Source: Cantharellus purpuraceus | Taxonomy: Eukaryota > Basidiomycota > Agaricomycetes > Cantharellales > Hydnaceae | Length of the DNA: 64,000 bases | NCBI GenBank assembly: GCA_025174535.1 | Contig: JALBUN010000045.1 | Location: 1 to 64,000 of the forward strand | Direction of reading: 5' to 3' | Part shown: piece by piece, positions 10,000 through 25,860 of the stretch | Layout: each line of letters opens with the position of its first letter | How positions within the stretch are numbered: the stretch's first letter is position 1 | Notes under the pieces: generated by a model | Databases searched by the model: none | What the model saw: only the letters and a program-made list of their open reading frames with translations | Told to the model about the DNA's origin: nothing | Program-made: the position numbers and the translations under genes

Positions 10000-11050
10000 A
10001 AATACTCACAACTTGTGTTAATCAGGTTTGCTTCACGCTGTCTCTTATACATAATCCCATTCCCAATGGCTTGCGTATCAAGTTAAGCAGACTGTCGTCA
10101 TCTCCATCGTGTGTCCTTTTCTAGACTTGTAAGACTCACGATTTACACCCGACCTATTCCCAGTCCCTCACATGTATGGATACTATCATCAACTCAATCA
10201 CAAATTCTGGCAAGATGTATTAAACCCACACCTTACATTCAGACCTCCAGTCTTGCACGCATGTCTGGCAAGATGATCACCGGCACAGCAGAGCCTTGTT
10301 GCGGATTCCCAAGCTACCCATACCGTCATCAACTCGATCGCATGTTCTGTCCAGACTTATAAAACTCACGACTTGCATCCAACTTCCCAATCCTTCACAC
10401 GTGCAAAAACCCATTCGCATTGTTGATGTTCAGGCTACAAAGGTGGATAGTATCCTCAGCTGAATATCCTGTCTAAAACCAGAAGACTCACAGCTTGCGT
10501 CTGACCTCGTTCCTAGTCACGTCTACACCCCACTGCCAGCAGAATGGAAAGGCGTGTTGGAGGCTGGGGGAAACTGGGGGAGATGAGTGTCGGCAAGAGC
10601 CCACACCCATCTCTCCCAGTTTTCCCTATGAACCATTGGCACTTCAACTGACAGAGAATGTAAATGCCTCCGTGGGCATGTCATTTCAGAGTTGTGAGAC
10701 TTACGGCTCGTGCCCAACACCTCTAGTCCTGCAGACATACCTCCTGACCCAATGGCCTGCAGCACGTACTCTTATGATAAGTGTTCAGGCTACAGAGGTT
10801 GATTATCTCAGTCCTCTATAGAATGAAGAGACTCATGACTCGCGTTTCAACATTCCTCCCAGACGTATCCGTGTCTCCACTCCACGACAACAGAATGGGT
10901 GCCATCTTCATGTCTTCGCCGCCCCGGAAAGGATTGCAGGGCGTGCTCATGTCTTGAACATCCACGCTACATGGATTGTTAGTATGCTCTATCGTGTATC
11001 ATCCCTGCAGACGTGACACTCACCGCTCCATCTCCGTCCTTCTCTGGTGC
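10000..11050 (-). repeat. Diverged tandem array of ~120-230 bp units, donor-like motif
   Basis: A conserved core recurs about seven times (near 10005, 10125, 10355, 10483, 10690, 10826, 11012). On the plus strand it reads roughly 'agactcacgacttgc(at)c...cttcccagtcct..cacgtac'. On the minus strand each copy presents 'g(c)aagtcgtgagtct', which resembles a 5' splice donor. Three copies also share 'tagcctgaaca' about 80-110 bp upstream on the minus strand, which resembles a 3' acceptor. This looks like the remains of a repeatedly duplicated exon-intron unit. The implied exons contain stops and different frames, so no protein can be called. Confidence 0.6.
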
Positions 11051-11887
11051 CAGTGTACGGGGAACCTCCTGTCAAATCGTCGCCACCCTCACCCTCGCCA
11101 TCGCTCTTATCTGCATCGTCATCTTTGGAGGAGAAAAGGTGGTTGGGCTGGTGTATGTTGTGACCGGAGAAGGTTTCTGTCGCCGATGACCATGAGAGGG
11201 TATATCTAGTAGCGCATACAATTTGACTCGGGTTAAGTGAACGAACGAGAAGTAAAGCAATACCCCGAAGCACTCACCTACTCCTCATGTGGTTTCAGCG
11301 TGGGGTGTTGAAACACGGCAGGATAGGCGTCTCTGGCCGGAATTCACAAGCTGTCCCAGCGTAGGAAGGGGGGCTTGGTTCGAGCAGAACGAGAGTGGGA
11401 GGTCGGGGGCCATGGTAGGGTCCTGCATGTCGTTCCCCCCGTCGTTGGATATCGATCGTGCCATGGGGATAAAGGTTGGTTTCAAGCATACGCGCTCGGG
11501 AAGGAGAGCGGGGGTGTCGCTTGACCACGGAGTCACTGGAATAACCGCCTGGCTGGATCTCCGAATTTCTCCGTGCCTCTCGGCCTTTCACCTTTTGGTG
11601 TGTGCTGCCTAAGTGTTCTCTGTCATTGCACCCTGCTGAACGTCTGCCGCCGCAGATACGTCCAACGCTCTTCGGTCCATGTCTTCTTCAACCCCACGGC
11701 TCCAGAATCTGGCCTTTCTAGCCAATGCTCACCGATCCTTCTAGAGGAAGCTGACTCCAATTGCATGCTCGTCCCTTACAGCCAACCCTCGCCTCAGCAT
11801 CCGGAGTGGCGAGGGAAGAACGCGGGATGCAATGACCGCTCTTGCCTATGCAATTTCTTCATCAAATTGACTGACGTTGGGAATTGA

Positions 11888-12520
11888 CAAGATCGATTCG
11901 TGTGTATACGCGGTTCACTATTGGCAGACTTTTCTGATTGAGGTGTATTATTGGCAGCTGCAGCTGAGAAAACTCGCCTGCACGCTCTGGCCTACTACAC
12001 TGCCTTACAAAGAGGATACTTGGTCCCAGCCATTTTGAAGACATCGACGTTCTGTTCGATCGTCGCCCGCGGGTGGCATGATCTTATCTAAATAACGTCT
12101 CAACTCCCGCACTCCTGAACCGGAGTATACGCAAAATGCAGCACGTTGTGTTGAGCTGAACTTCCGAGGTGGGGTCGGCAATACTCCTGCAGTTCACTGT
12201 GTCGAAAAGCTGGAATACCAGTAAGAGAAAGGTGGGTGAGTTTGGTAAGCTTCTGGAGGAGGAAATGGACTGCCGGAATAGTGATCTGCTCGCAATAAGA
12301 GAGGATACGATCGATTCGTGTGTACAAACGGTTCATATAATTATTATTATTATTTTTGGCAGACTTTTCTGATCGAGGTGTATTATTTGTAGCAACGGCA
12401 GCAGCTGCATTCATTCTATCGCGCACGCTTCTCTGTGAAGACCCACCCGCAGGCTCGGTCCTACTACAGTGAGGATAGTTGGTCCCAGCCATTTGAAAAC
12501 ATCGACATTTCGGGTCGTCT
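11888..12520. repeat. Segmental duplication, ~170-210 bp copies
   Basis: 11888-12058 and 12306-12512 are direct copies. Shared pieces in order are 'gatcgattcgtgtgta', 'cggttca', 'ttggcagacttttctgat', 'gaggtgtattatt', 'ctactaca', 'ttggtcccagccatttt/g' and 'acatcgac'. The second copy carries an (att)n expansion at about 12341-12356. Between the copies lies about 245 bp of unique sequence. Confidence 0.82.
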
Positions 12521-14950
12521 TTTGTCATTCGCACACAACTTTTCGGGCTTGTAGCCTTGGTGGTTCTATTAGTGTCAGTCTGGCTCTTCAATCAGGATTA
12601 TGTGTTCGGTGGTGTCCGTTCTTTATTTGCCTTGGGTACTCGACAATTTTGACGGAATATTCACCAGGAATGTAGGGCTGAATGGATTCGTGCATTCCAG
12701 GATGTTCTTACTATACTATGGAGAACGCTACTGTATGCTATCTATTACTCTATTCTTCTAGGCCAGAGGCAACGTCGCAAGACAAATACGATGGATTCCC
12801 CTCCATGCAACACCTTTTGACGATTCCAGCGCGACCCAAACGAGTTCCAGTCATCTCATCAATATGCAACGTGTAGTATCCAATCGCTGTTTCGCTTGCG
12901 AACACGCGTGGACTTCGGAGATGATTTCCACACATTGCGTGTTGCCCGAGTAAATCGATGTCAGGCATGGTGTTGACATGTGCCTGTCTATACAGTAATA
13001 TGTTCACGTCGAAGGAAGTCACCCTAGTGAGTCAGCGACTGAAATTCGTATAAAATGGAGTTGATATGGTCCTTGGCCCATCTGCATTGCTATCAGAAGA
13101 TGGGGTTGGTGATGGGGATGATGACGACACAAGATGATGCGCTCAAGATCCGAAGCAATTGCTAACAGCTTTGACTACACAACTTGATCCACCTCCGGGT
13201 CTGTTGTTGTGACGGTGTCTTGACACCAGAACCAGAACCACAAGCCACAAGCCAACCTCTCATCAATCAAGCCAGCTGCACTCGCCCTGTCCGGCACCTC
13301 ACGCGCCCACGTCCACCCAGTCTCGATCAATGTCACAGAGAGTCCCAATTATCCCGGTAATCCAGAGGGTCCGGAGAAACTGTGAGCGGTAAATTCATGT
13401 TACAGGGTCGACTACGAGATGGGAAAATGAGGTTGAGAGAACATCCGACATCGTACCCCCAGTATACATCCACAGTTGACCTGCGCATAGATCTGGCCAT
13501 GTGTGCACTCATGAGAAGTAGGGGACGATGCTCCAAGGGTAGGAGAGGTACATCCAGAAGTCGACCTGGCGGCCGGGTCAGAAGGACGGGCCCATGTAAA
13601 ATATCGCATCAGGGATTTTGAAGAATGGAGCGTTAGCGCTTGTGAGTGCATCTTACAACTGAAGTCGGCCAGCCGTTGTCACAGAATCATACCTTGCGTG
13701 ACAATTAATAGTCATTACCCACGAGAGAGGAGGATGCGCATGCACCAGATGACGCCCTAGTGAAGACCAACAAGCCTTTCCCTCCCTCAGCCATCCAACT
13801 CAAACCCCGCGAGACTAATTCTTGGTTCCATGCCGTGTGGGGTGTTGTGAAATAATTAAACAACACACCCGCTGATCATTCGACTTAGGCTCCGTACCTC
13901 CGGACCACATCCAACCACCGGATCATATCAATATATATCGACACACATACGATCATGCCTTACAATCCAATCATCAAGCTCCATCCGACCATCAGTCGCG
14001 AGACACGGTCATGTTACCGTCGCACACACGAATATCCATCCATATAACCAATCACCACGTATATTCAGGAGTAATGTATATGCCAAGATTCTCTCCTTAG
14101 TTTACTTGTAAACCATCTGACTCGCGTTCGTACCTCTCCGTTCACAAATCCCTTACAAACACGGTCCATTTTCTGTTCTATCTTTTGTTCATGTGATTCT
14201 TACAAATCATCTATGTTCCGGTTGCCAAGGTCATTCCCATATGTATAAGTACGCGTTCTACCAATACGCAGTCTCTAATCAATTCCGAATCTTATTGATC
14301 TCACCGACTCGCTGCTTTTTCTCAAATATTCCAATTACATATTGGAATACTACACTCTTGTTCTACCGACTGTTATTCATCTACTTAATCTTACAACATG
14401 GGGGACCGCAAGTGCATCTCACGATTATCCCAGCACTTAGCGTTTCCAAGTAGGCTGATATCCTCAAACCACACCGAACTGTTGGAACGTGATCATATTC
14501 ACTGAAAGGAGCATTGCACCAAAAGGCAGGTATCCAAGCTTGTTATAATGCATGTGTTAATGTGACTCAGGCTGACCGAAGAATACACTCGCTGTCAGTA
14601 ACAACTCCCTGGCTCTGACAACAACAAAACAGCATTTGGAAACTGAAGGTGTCAGAAAGGTAATACCACGCATGCCTTCACAGTTGTACAACACGTTTGA
14701 AAGACCACCTTCTGGAGACGTTGTTGCAGTTGTGTCCTTGACCGCAATGCCATCATATCCTTTGAAATAGGCATCAACCATGGTTCCGAGGACACGCTGC
14801 AGAATGTCCAAGAATAAGTGTCCAAGTGAAATACACGAGACAGTAAGTTGTATACCTGGTTAGTGTTCACACCTGAAAAAAGAAGCGTTTTGAGTCTGAA
14901 TTTCACGCCATGCCAATAGGGTCTGGATTTCCTCATTGAAATCTCATAGT
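12521..14950. other. No gene recognised
   Basis: About 2.4 kb with only short ORFs on both strands, dropping to AT-rich sequence around 13850-14450. A minus-strand frame at 14557-14811 ('VLGTMVDAYFKGYDG') looks mildly protein-like, but I cannot place it. Confidence 0.4.
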
Positions 14951-14957
14951 CCATCGA

Positions 14958-15750
14958 GTGAGTCTCACTATTACCTGTACTAATCTCTACGCCATACTTA
15001 TTCCTCTCATTCAGGATGTGAACTACAGCAATATGGTAATCAATGCCTTTCGTGGGGATGATGAGCGCCTCAACTATCTTCCCTTACTGACCGAGGTACA
15101 TCGTCGCGGTGCGGTGCTGTATGCATATGTCGATTTCGATATCTTCATCGTGTTTGAGCCTGGTTCTACCCCTGCTGAACGACGACTCCCTTGTTTCTCT
15201 CCTTACAAGGTCCATGGGTGGACATCTACGACACCCGGCAGATTATGATCCATTTCTATACGACGTTGCATACTTTGGCCGACTTTTTTGTATTTGAGTT
15301 TCAGGTATGTACTTGAGGTTTCATCTCGCAATCATGACACCTGCGGGGTACATACAGTAGCATCCTCCTCTTGTCCCTATGCTTGCTCCCTTGTTGGATC
15401 AGACGGTTACACTGGATGTCTCCAAACGGTTCACTGCGTCTGAGGTCCTCGACTTTCTAGAAAAGTTTTATTACACGCTTCCTCTCAATAAGCTTACTGC
15501 AGCTGTCTCCCAGACTGATTCTCATAACATCCCAGATCAACAGGTAGATATGTGGAAGGACCTTCCAGATGAGTTCGTGCGAACTTGGTCGCACCATTGG
15601 GCATCAAGGCCATCATTGAATGTCAGAGTGCTACAGTTCATCCCTTCATATCGCATATGTGCGATAATGATGCGGAGTGTGCGACGGTTGGAAAAATTCC
15701 GGCTGTCAGTACTCCAGCAGGCCTGAAGATTTGGCTTTCGCAATATTCCG
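14958..15750 (+). pseudogene. Protein-kinase-like C-lobe relic
   Basis: Fragments read like the C-terminal half of a degenerate fungal kinase-fold protein: 'DFDIFIVFEPGSTP' (about 15132), 'YKVHGWTSTTPG' (about 15208), then in a shifted frame 'YDPFLYDVAYFGRLF' (about 15245-15290), 'LAPLLDQTVTLDVSKRFTASEVLDFLEKFY' split here as LAPLLDQTVTLDVSKRF + TASEVLDFLEKFY (15379 on), and 'WKDLPDEFVRTW' (about 15553). The D-V-S-K-R-F-T-A-S-E-(A/V)-L pattern is typical of the helix after the kinase activation segment. No HRD or DFG motif is visible. A frameshift near 15240 and later stops indicate a pseudogene. The kinase call is an inference from pattern memory. Confidence 0.5.
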
Positions 15751-15759
15751 CCTTTGGCA

Positions 15760-16562
15760 ATCAACATACCACCTAATCTACCTATGTATGAGATGATTGT
15801 TCTGCTAGAGTATTATTACCGGACTTATCAAAACCAGTGCACCTTCACGTTGATCTCTCCTGTGGCCAAGTGTGTCGTGGAACAAATTCCATGTAGGAAC
15901 CTAAGTCCCATTACATGTGCTATCCGGAGGACCACGAAGCATCATGCAGTCGATTGATCAATTTATGTCTAGAAAAAGTCCGCCCAGGCGGCACTCCAAC
16001 TCAGTGGCCCCGACTCGATGCAGAACTTGACTCTCCTATTGCATCTCCCCAGAGCTTTCAAGGTATGCAGTTCTCATGCCGGCATACATCATTCTGAGCA
16101 GGGAGGTTTGAAAGACTCAACAGCAGTGCAGTTGCAGCAGCATCTCTCACAGTGTGTACTTGTCGCAGCCGAACATTTGTATTCACATGATCGCTATGTA
16201 GTCTCCCACTTCCACCATGACCTTGTCATTATATGATGATGTCAGAAAGCACCCACGGACCCACCATCGCCGTTTCTATATATTGGGATTGGGATGGGAT
16301 GGGATGGGATGATTGATGATGATGATGATTACACCCAAGGTGAAGACTGCCACATTGTATTACACAAGTCAACTTTATTACAATAACAGCTCAAAAAAAA
16401 AAAAAGTATGAGCGTACATCATACAAACAATGCACAAAGTAGGTATCATGATCAAGATCAGAAAGTTCAGCAAAAGCGCCCCCCCCTTCACCTTCCAATG
16501 CACCCAAGCTGCTTCCTTACCAGATCCCCACGTCCAGCATCTTAAACCATTGCCCGTGCACC
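15760..16562. other. Intergenic with short tandem repeats
   Basis: No gene recognised. Contains (gggat)n at about 16289-16310 followed by (gat)n at 16311-16330, and an A-tract at about 16394-16406. The minus-strand WD40 gene ends at 16563 with its 3' flank in this stretch. Confidence 0.6.
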
Positions 16563-19500
16563 TTACAACCACCCTCCAACCCCTATTCCCCGCCCCTCCT
16601 CTCTTTCCCTCACCCTCCACTCGATAATCCCTCCCCTACCAGCAACGTACACCCATTCCCCCGTGGGGTCAAAACATACTCCAGCAATATGCGGGTCATG
16701 GGGCGGCTGTGGCTCTGTAGACTCAACGACGCTGGGCGGCGCAGGGGAAGTGGACGATGTTTGTAATGTATGTGGTGGAGGAGTGACGCGTGGAGGGGGC
16801 CGAAACGGTGACGGTGGCGAGGATCGTAAGGATTGCTGCGTATGCCGTGCCGCTGCCGGCGGCGTGAGGAGCAGGGATCCAGAAGTCGTAGTTGCGTTTT
16901 CACGCTGGCGTTGAGGGCGGTTTCGGTTTCGATTTTGGGCCCGATTTTGTTGTTCGGTTTCGTGTTCATCACTCTCGCGGGGCACAATGTCCCCGTCAGC
17001 ATCCAGAAGCTCCATAACCTCCGCCGTAACCTCCGTCTGTCCGCCAGATCTGGATGGGCCCGACGCGATCCTGGACCCACTGTTGTTCCAGGTTCTACCC
17101 GCCCACGGATTCCAATTTTGCGACGCGCTCCTACTCAAATCCTCTGACACCCCGCCCCAACTATCTGGCCTCCCGCCTGAGTTAGAGCCCTCCACTGCCA
17201 CACTCCTTCCTTCCGCCCATTCTGAGACATTCACGACGCGTTCCCGCGACTCCCTCGAATCCTGTGTTAGCCATGCCTCCGACCAACCAACCATTCCCCT
17301 CGATCCCTGCGAAACTGTTTCTCCACTCGGTTCTTCTTGCCGTCTTTGTGTGTATACCCGCAGTGCAGAGAGCGCTGCTTGTTCTGAGTTAGGATCTGGC
17401 GCTGGCTCAACCTCTGGCTCCAGGGAGGATATCAGTGCCGCAGGTGAAGGCGATAATGTGGGAATTGGCGGCGAACGCGACCTTGAGCGGGAGACACTCC
17501 GCGGGGGATGGGCAGGGCCTGAACTGCGATGTATTATCGTCGGTGACGCACTGTCGCGAGACTGGGAACGGAACTGCGGGAACGGAACTGCAAGAGTTGG
17601 CGATCGAGAGCGTGAACGCATCCCGGGAGGGAAATGATCCGCGTGATATGCGACGCGAGAGCGCGACCTCGAAAGATTTGGCTCCATTAGTGGCCCCGAC
17701 AAAGTGTGTTCACTTCCTCGGAGGGCTCCTTGGACAGCGGCTGTCGGTGAATCTGAGTCAAGCACCGATACTGACGAGCGCGAGCGCTCTGGAGGGGTCG
17801 CCAGCTGCATATTCGACTCGGGCGTGACATTGTCTACAACAGACCGTGCATCCCCTTGCTCCTCTCTTTCCCCCAAAGCTCGCTGTCTATCCTCTTCAGG
17901 CATTAATGCCCATACCATCTCCGCGCGCGCCTGGTCAGGTTCTCTCTGCTCCTCCCCTTGCCCCCGTATACCCTGTTCTGAGGGAGCAGCTGACCCAGGT
18001 TCTGCACCCCGAAGTGCATCTGAAGCCCCCTGCGCAGTGGTGCTAGAGGTTCCCGCTGACTGAGTCGCATTTCGCGCAGCTAGTTCAGCGACAACATCCT
18101 CTGCATTCGGAAGGATAAACACACGATGTGTAGCTGGGTCGAATGTCCGCGCATCGATGACGTGGATATACTTTGTGTGCTGTGGGGAGGGATTGTCAGG
18201 AAATTAGAAGACAGGAGAACGTCAAAAGGTTAATGCAACGTATGGAGGTAGGAGCGTTGTGTAGAAAGTGACAACGAGTTAGGGAGAATGAATCAGAATG
18301 AATGGCCACAAACCTCTACAAAAGCACAAAGTTCTCTTCCTTCCTCGCCCGCACTAAACCGCACGTTGCGGATCCCATTCGCAGGTCCGCTCGCACTGAA
18401 GGGATTCGCTTCCGGGGCTGTTTCTGAGTACGTCTGAACGGGAAAACGAGGATCAACATATATTCGAACAACGCCAAGGATGACACGCATAAGGCCTGTC
18501 TGTGCAACTGTGGGATCAAGAGAATTGCTGTCGCCTGTGCCAGTGCTTTCTATACCACTGTTGTTAATAATGAACGGCGTCGTAATCGGGAGCGTGACGG
18601 CCTCGGGGGAAGAGAAATTGTCCAAGGATGGGGCGGGCGCCGTGCCTGCCCCTGCTGTCCTCACGTCCGCTCCAGCACTCCCATTCGATGCTGTTATGTC
18701 TCCCTCAGTCGTGCCTGCAGCCCACCAACCCCTTTGACCCGCCCCACCAGAGTCTGTCCACTCCCAAGAGCCGTCGCTGTCACCTGTGTTTATAGCTGCA
18801 CCGGAATTCCTTGGACTGCTGCTCCTTACCCCCGTCCAGAAGACCCACACGGGCACGCTACTCCGCACATCCCATACGGCCAGTGCACCCTCCTGAGCCG
18901 CGATAGCGAACTTGTGTCCATCGGAGGTCCATGCGGTTGTGAAGCATGCGCGCGGGGCCATGAGGGAATGTGCCAAGGGGAAAACGTGAGTGGTCACTGC
19001 AGTATACGAGGGGGTGGGGGTAGAAATCCGATGTGCATGTGTGAGGTGGGGGAAGGTGCTCAGGGATGTGGACATAGCGGTAGATGATCCCGGGTGGTGA
19101 ATAGGCAAGCGTGGCGTCGTCATTGCTGATGCAGCCTGTCCACTCATCCGGGTAGGTGTAGTCCTTGTCCAAGAATTCTGAAGAGCCCCAACTGGGGGAG
19201 GTAACGGAATCGTGTACTTTGCTAGGAATTCAAAAGCAAGCGACGCTCCGGGGATTATCCGGAAAAGATACGCGTGCGGAGTGTCGCCTGCACAAAGGAG
19301 GGTGCGGCCGTCTGGAGAGATGGAAGCTGTAGGAAAATGATGCGCCAGTCAGTTCAGAACATAAAGCGGACGCGTATGGGTACATGGAGTACGCAATGTG
19401 CGCACGTGACGGCAGGTGGAGAGAGCTCACCGTGGTTCACGCAAGTGTCGAGACGGACTATACCGCAGGGCTGGAGACGGGGATCGTCCCTCGTCCGTGT

Positions 19501-20179
19501 ATGCAACGCGATGTCGTAGAAACGCACTGACGCATCGTTCCCGCACACCACGAGACGAAGGTCCGATGTTGTCGAATTCGCTGTGGCAGAGCTGGAAGAG
19601 CCACACGCGGCAGGTGTTGCACGCGAGAAAGATGTTCCATCGGTGAGCTCTGCAGGGGAGAAAAACATGTAGTTCACGATGTCGCGTACGCTTCGGTTGA
19701 TCGTGTCATAGGACCAAAGGGTCTTGGGTAGCGGATGCGGGGCTACATGCGATGGTTGCGAGAGCGCATGAAGAGAAATATGAATGTTAGAGTAGATACC
19801 GCCTGCTGCTATGAGGAGAGCATGTGGGTTGGATGGATGGACGGCCGTCGCAAAGCATGTCGGGAGGTAGTCGAGCTTAAGGATGGAGCGTGAAGGCTGT
19901 CGGAGGCCAATTCATTAGCAGAATGGAGGGTAAATAACATGGACTGACTGCAGAAGGGTTGAGAAGATCGTGTTCGAGAATGGAATAGTCAGACAAATAA
20001 TATACAACTCCACGACGTTGGGGGCAGCTGACAAGGTGGCGTAGCTGTCTGGAGAGAGAGTAAGAGTGTGGAGGGAGTAGCAAAGAGATAACACGTTACC
20101 CGTGAGTTATTGTTGGCTTCGCAGTTGCAGCTGCTGTTGGACTACTGGTCAAGAGAGAACCATCATCCCTCGTCGCCAT
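16563..20179 (-). CDS. WD40-type protein with DUF2415-like C-terminal block
   Basis: Start ATG at 20179-20177 ('MATRDDGSL'). Small exons with introns of about 50-60 nt follow. Exon blocks include 'SYDTINRSVRDIV', 'LRLVVCGNDASVRFYDIA' (about 19540), 'SPDGRTLLCAGD' (about 19300), and 'AWTSDGHKFAIAAQEGALAVWDVRSSVPVW' split as AWTSDGHKFAIAAQEG + ALAVWDVRSS (about 18930-18850). Then 'GPANGIRNVRFSAGEEGRELCAFVE' in two parts (about 18390-18310) and, after an intron, 'KYIHVIDARTFDPATH' (about 18170). The last exon (16563 to about 18150) is long, Ser/Arg/Pro-rich and mostly disordered, closing with 'HIAGVCFDPTGEWVYVAGRGGIIEW'-like text (two short pieces) typical of DUF2415 proteins. These are beta-propeller proteins of unclear role in fungi. 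It is divergently transcribed from MCM6 across 536 bp. The WD40-like nature is clear; the exact DUF assignment is from memory. Confidence 0.75.
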
Positions 20180-20715
20180 CGTGCACCCTGGCTCGTCACC
20201 GTCACATCTGTCACACCCCTCTATCTAACTCACCCTGTCTTACATACCTTAGGCCTCTGACCCCATACTAGTCCCAAGTGAATCATATAGAAACCTTCGG
20301 GGGCTCCGTATGTGCAAGCCCCGCGCTATCACGACTGGGTCCAGTCACATTCCATCCGCCACCGTTCGCTAAACCGCGGAGAGTCTCTTGCACCGCGGCA
20401 CTAGCTCGTATCACCCCCAGTAATGCTGCATGCTACGTCACCAGTTCGGTCTATTTATCCCATGAGCATTTAGGGAGACGAATTGTGACAGACTGAACTC
20501 GCGACCCCATGTTACCATAATGTCGTAGACTTGCCACACGTATACTTGTCTACTTCATCATAGTCTTAATTGTTTAGCTTTATATGATTCTTGCCCTGTT
20601 AGTGACATTTATTCATCAGTTATCAAGTGGTGCTACTGGGCGATGCCGAGGCATGTGTACGAGACTGAAGACGCGACGTCCATGGGTGCTTGTGGACGCG
20701 TCACTGCTCTTACTC
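20180..20715. promoter_or_regulatory. Shared divergent promoter, WD40 gene / MCM6
   Basis: 536 bp lie between the two start codons, with no ORF that looks real. An ACGCGT hexamer (MluI cell-cycle box, bound by MBF-type factors at S-phase genes in yeasts) is at 20696-20701, and a related gacgcgacg at about 20670. The ACGCGT lies only 15 bp upstream of the chosen MCM6 ATG, so it would be in the 5' leader, or in the coding region if an in-frame upstream ATG (20584 or 20653) is used. Confidence 0.55.
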
Positions 20716-24074
<3,359 letters not shown>

Positions 24075-24589
24075 TCAATACTTTCGTCTGATGGTTTTTA
24101 CTTACTAAATTTGTATGCATGTAATGTGAACAGCTGCTATATACCAATTTTATAGGATGGTGCGCCGAAAGCTGGGAGCAATCTACACTTACCTACTTAC
24201 AAAACAGCCAGATTGCCACCACAGAGACCACTTTGCGTGATGTATAAAGTGCGAAACTTGTAGTAGTGTTATATATATACAATCAATTCCTGCATAGTTG
24301 TCAAAAGACACGCTCCTGCATCACCCACATTGCAGACAGAGTAAAGAACTTCAATGAGTGCCTATTCAGTAGCTGCCACTTCGATACAATACACCGGTAA
24401 TGTCCAATAATCTCTATGGAATACAATGAATACATGACTTGTTGAAAGTTGCAAAAATAATATAACTGAACTTCTGCTGCGCTGTTAAGTACGTTGCGCT
24501 ACTCGGGCCGACCAGTCACCTGTGTCTTCAGCCGTACACACAGGATGTATTTCCGGCCAGTCTATTCAATACGTCGAGACTCGTGACGT
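24075..24589. other. Intergenic between MCM6 and a convergent gene
   Basis: AT-richer sequence holding the 3' ends of two convergent genes. 'tatatatatac' lies near 24271. No further gene seen. Confidence 0.6.
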
Positions 24590-25860
24590 TCAAATGTCAT
24601 TTGTTTTCTGAGGATTTAAAATGTCCTCCGCTGGTGGCTGAGATTCCAGCTGTAAGCGGCTGATCGACGGGGGGAGGAGGCCCGCTCGCCTCGCAGCTTT
24701 AATGTGTTCGAAGAAAGGAACTTCAACAGAAGATATCACGGATATACTCTCGTCATCCGCGTGTGACGTCTGCAAGTTGCGCGTATCGTCCTGACACACG
24801 GCAGGTGAGGGGGCTTGCCGAGGAAAAGTAGCACCTTCGCTGAGCAAAGCAACACTGTCTGAAATAGCGCCTCCCGAATCGGGCTCTTCATAGTCCGTGT
24901 CCTGCGTGCCGTCTGCAAATTCACGTGAGAAATGTGAGAATAGCCTGACGAGTAAATGACTACACATACATTGAGCTAGCAGCTCAGTGGACGAGTTGAA
25001 AGAACGCGGGGCGGCCATCATCTCAGCATGGGGGTACGTCTGCTTAATTTCCTCCATGAGCGGTAACATCCCACTGTTGTTGTTCTTATTCAAACCGCCC
25101 TCAATACCTCGGGAGACACGCTGGGCCTTTCGGGAGCGCTTACGGCGCCGTACGATAATCGCTCCTGCCGCGATTGCGAGTAAGGCAAGGAGCCCAAGCG
25201 TCGGTGCCAGTGTGCCAGCTAGATTCACATGGGATGGAGGCGACGATATGACGGTCGCAGTCAGCGAAGGAACCGGCCTGCCAACCGACTTGAGCAAAGA
25301 ATACGCAATAGCCGCCCTTTAAGAGCTTACGTTGTGATGGTGGTAGTGATGACCATGACTATCTTTGATGAATTGCTATACATAGTCGTGGACATCCTAC
25401 GGGAGCTAAGCCGATGTGGACGGCACATTCCATGAAGGTAAAACGCACTGCATGACTTCGGTTGTCATCTGTCCCGATGAGTTACTAGACTCAGCATATA
25501 TGGGCATAGACATGGATGGGTCCCAAGTGCTACTAGAGCCGCACCAAAAGCCATTAGCCCCGTATAAATGCTGAAATGGACAGACAAACCTGGTGGTTGA
25601 AATACTAGGAAGGCTCGTTACACTGGGCGAGGTTGAGGCCGACCTATCACATGCTTTCCATCCACACTCAAAATACAACGTAATAAAACACTCACGTTGA
25701 CACGCTCTGCCCTGTAGTTTCAGCGGCCAACGAAGCGAGCAACTGGGACAGTTGGGGCAGTTGGGATTGGAGGATATCGAGAGATTGTCTGTTGAATGGG
25801 GGCACGTTTCATTTTCACGTAAAAAGCACTAAGTGCAAAGATAGCATACCCTGAGGCAGA
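24590..25860 (-). CDS. Single-pass membrane protein with Ser/Thr-rich ectodomain, unknown function
   Basis: Exons from about 25800 downward read as a Leu/Gln-rich segment ('SLDILQSQLPQLSQLLASL'), then an exon with 'GFWCGSSSTWDPSM', then a Thr/Ser-rich stretch ('VITTTITT'). Next is 'PSLTATVISSPPS', followed by a transmembrane segment 'LGLLALLAIAAGAIIV' and a basic stop-transfer 'RRRKRSRK' (about 25170-25125). The cytoplasmic tail is acid- and Ser-rich and ends at the TGA at 24592-24590 after a short intron near 24910-24970. The layout (S/T-rich outside, one helix, basic juxtamembrane, disordered tail) is that of many fungal surface proteins annotated only as hypothetical. I do not recognise a family. 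The 5' end is uncertain. Confidence 0.6.

Noticed and set aside
16289..16330. Possible CRISPR-like or telomere-like repeat
   Set aside because: Only gggat and gat microsatellites; no spacers and not a fungal telomere repeat.
16610..18063. Plus-strand ORFs of 100-217 codons inside the WD40 gene
   Set aside because: They mirror the long Ser/Arg/Pro-rich last exon on the minus strand, which links in frame to conserved upstream exons.
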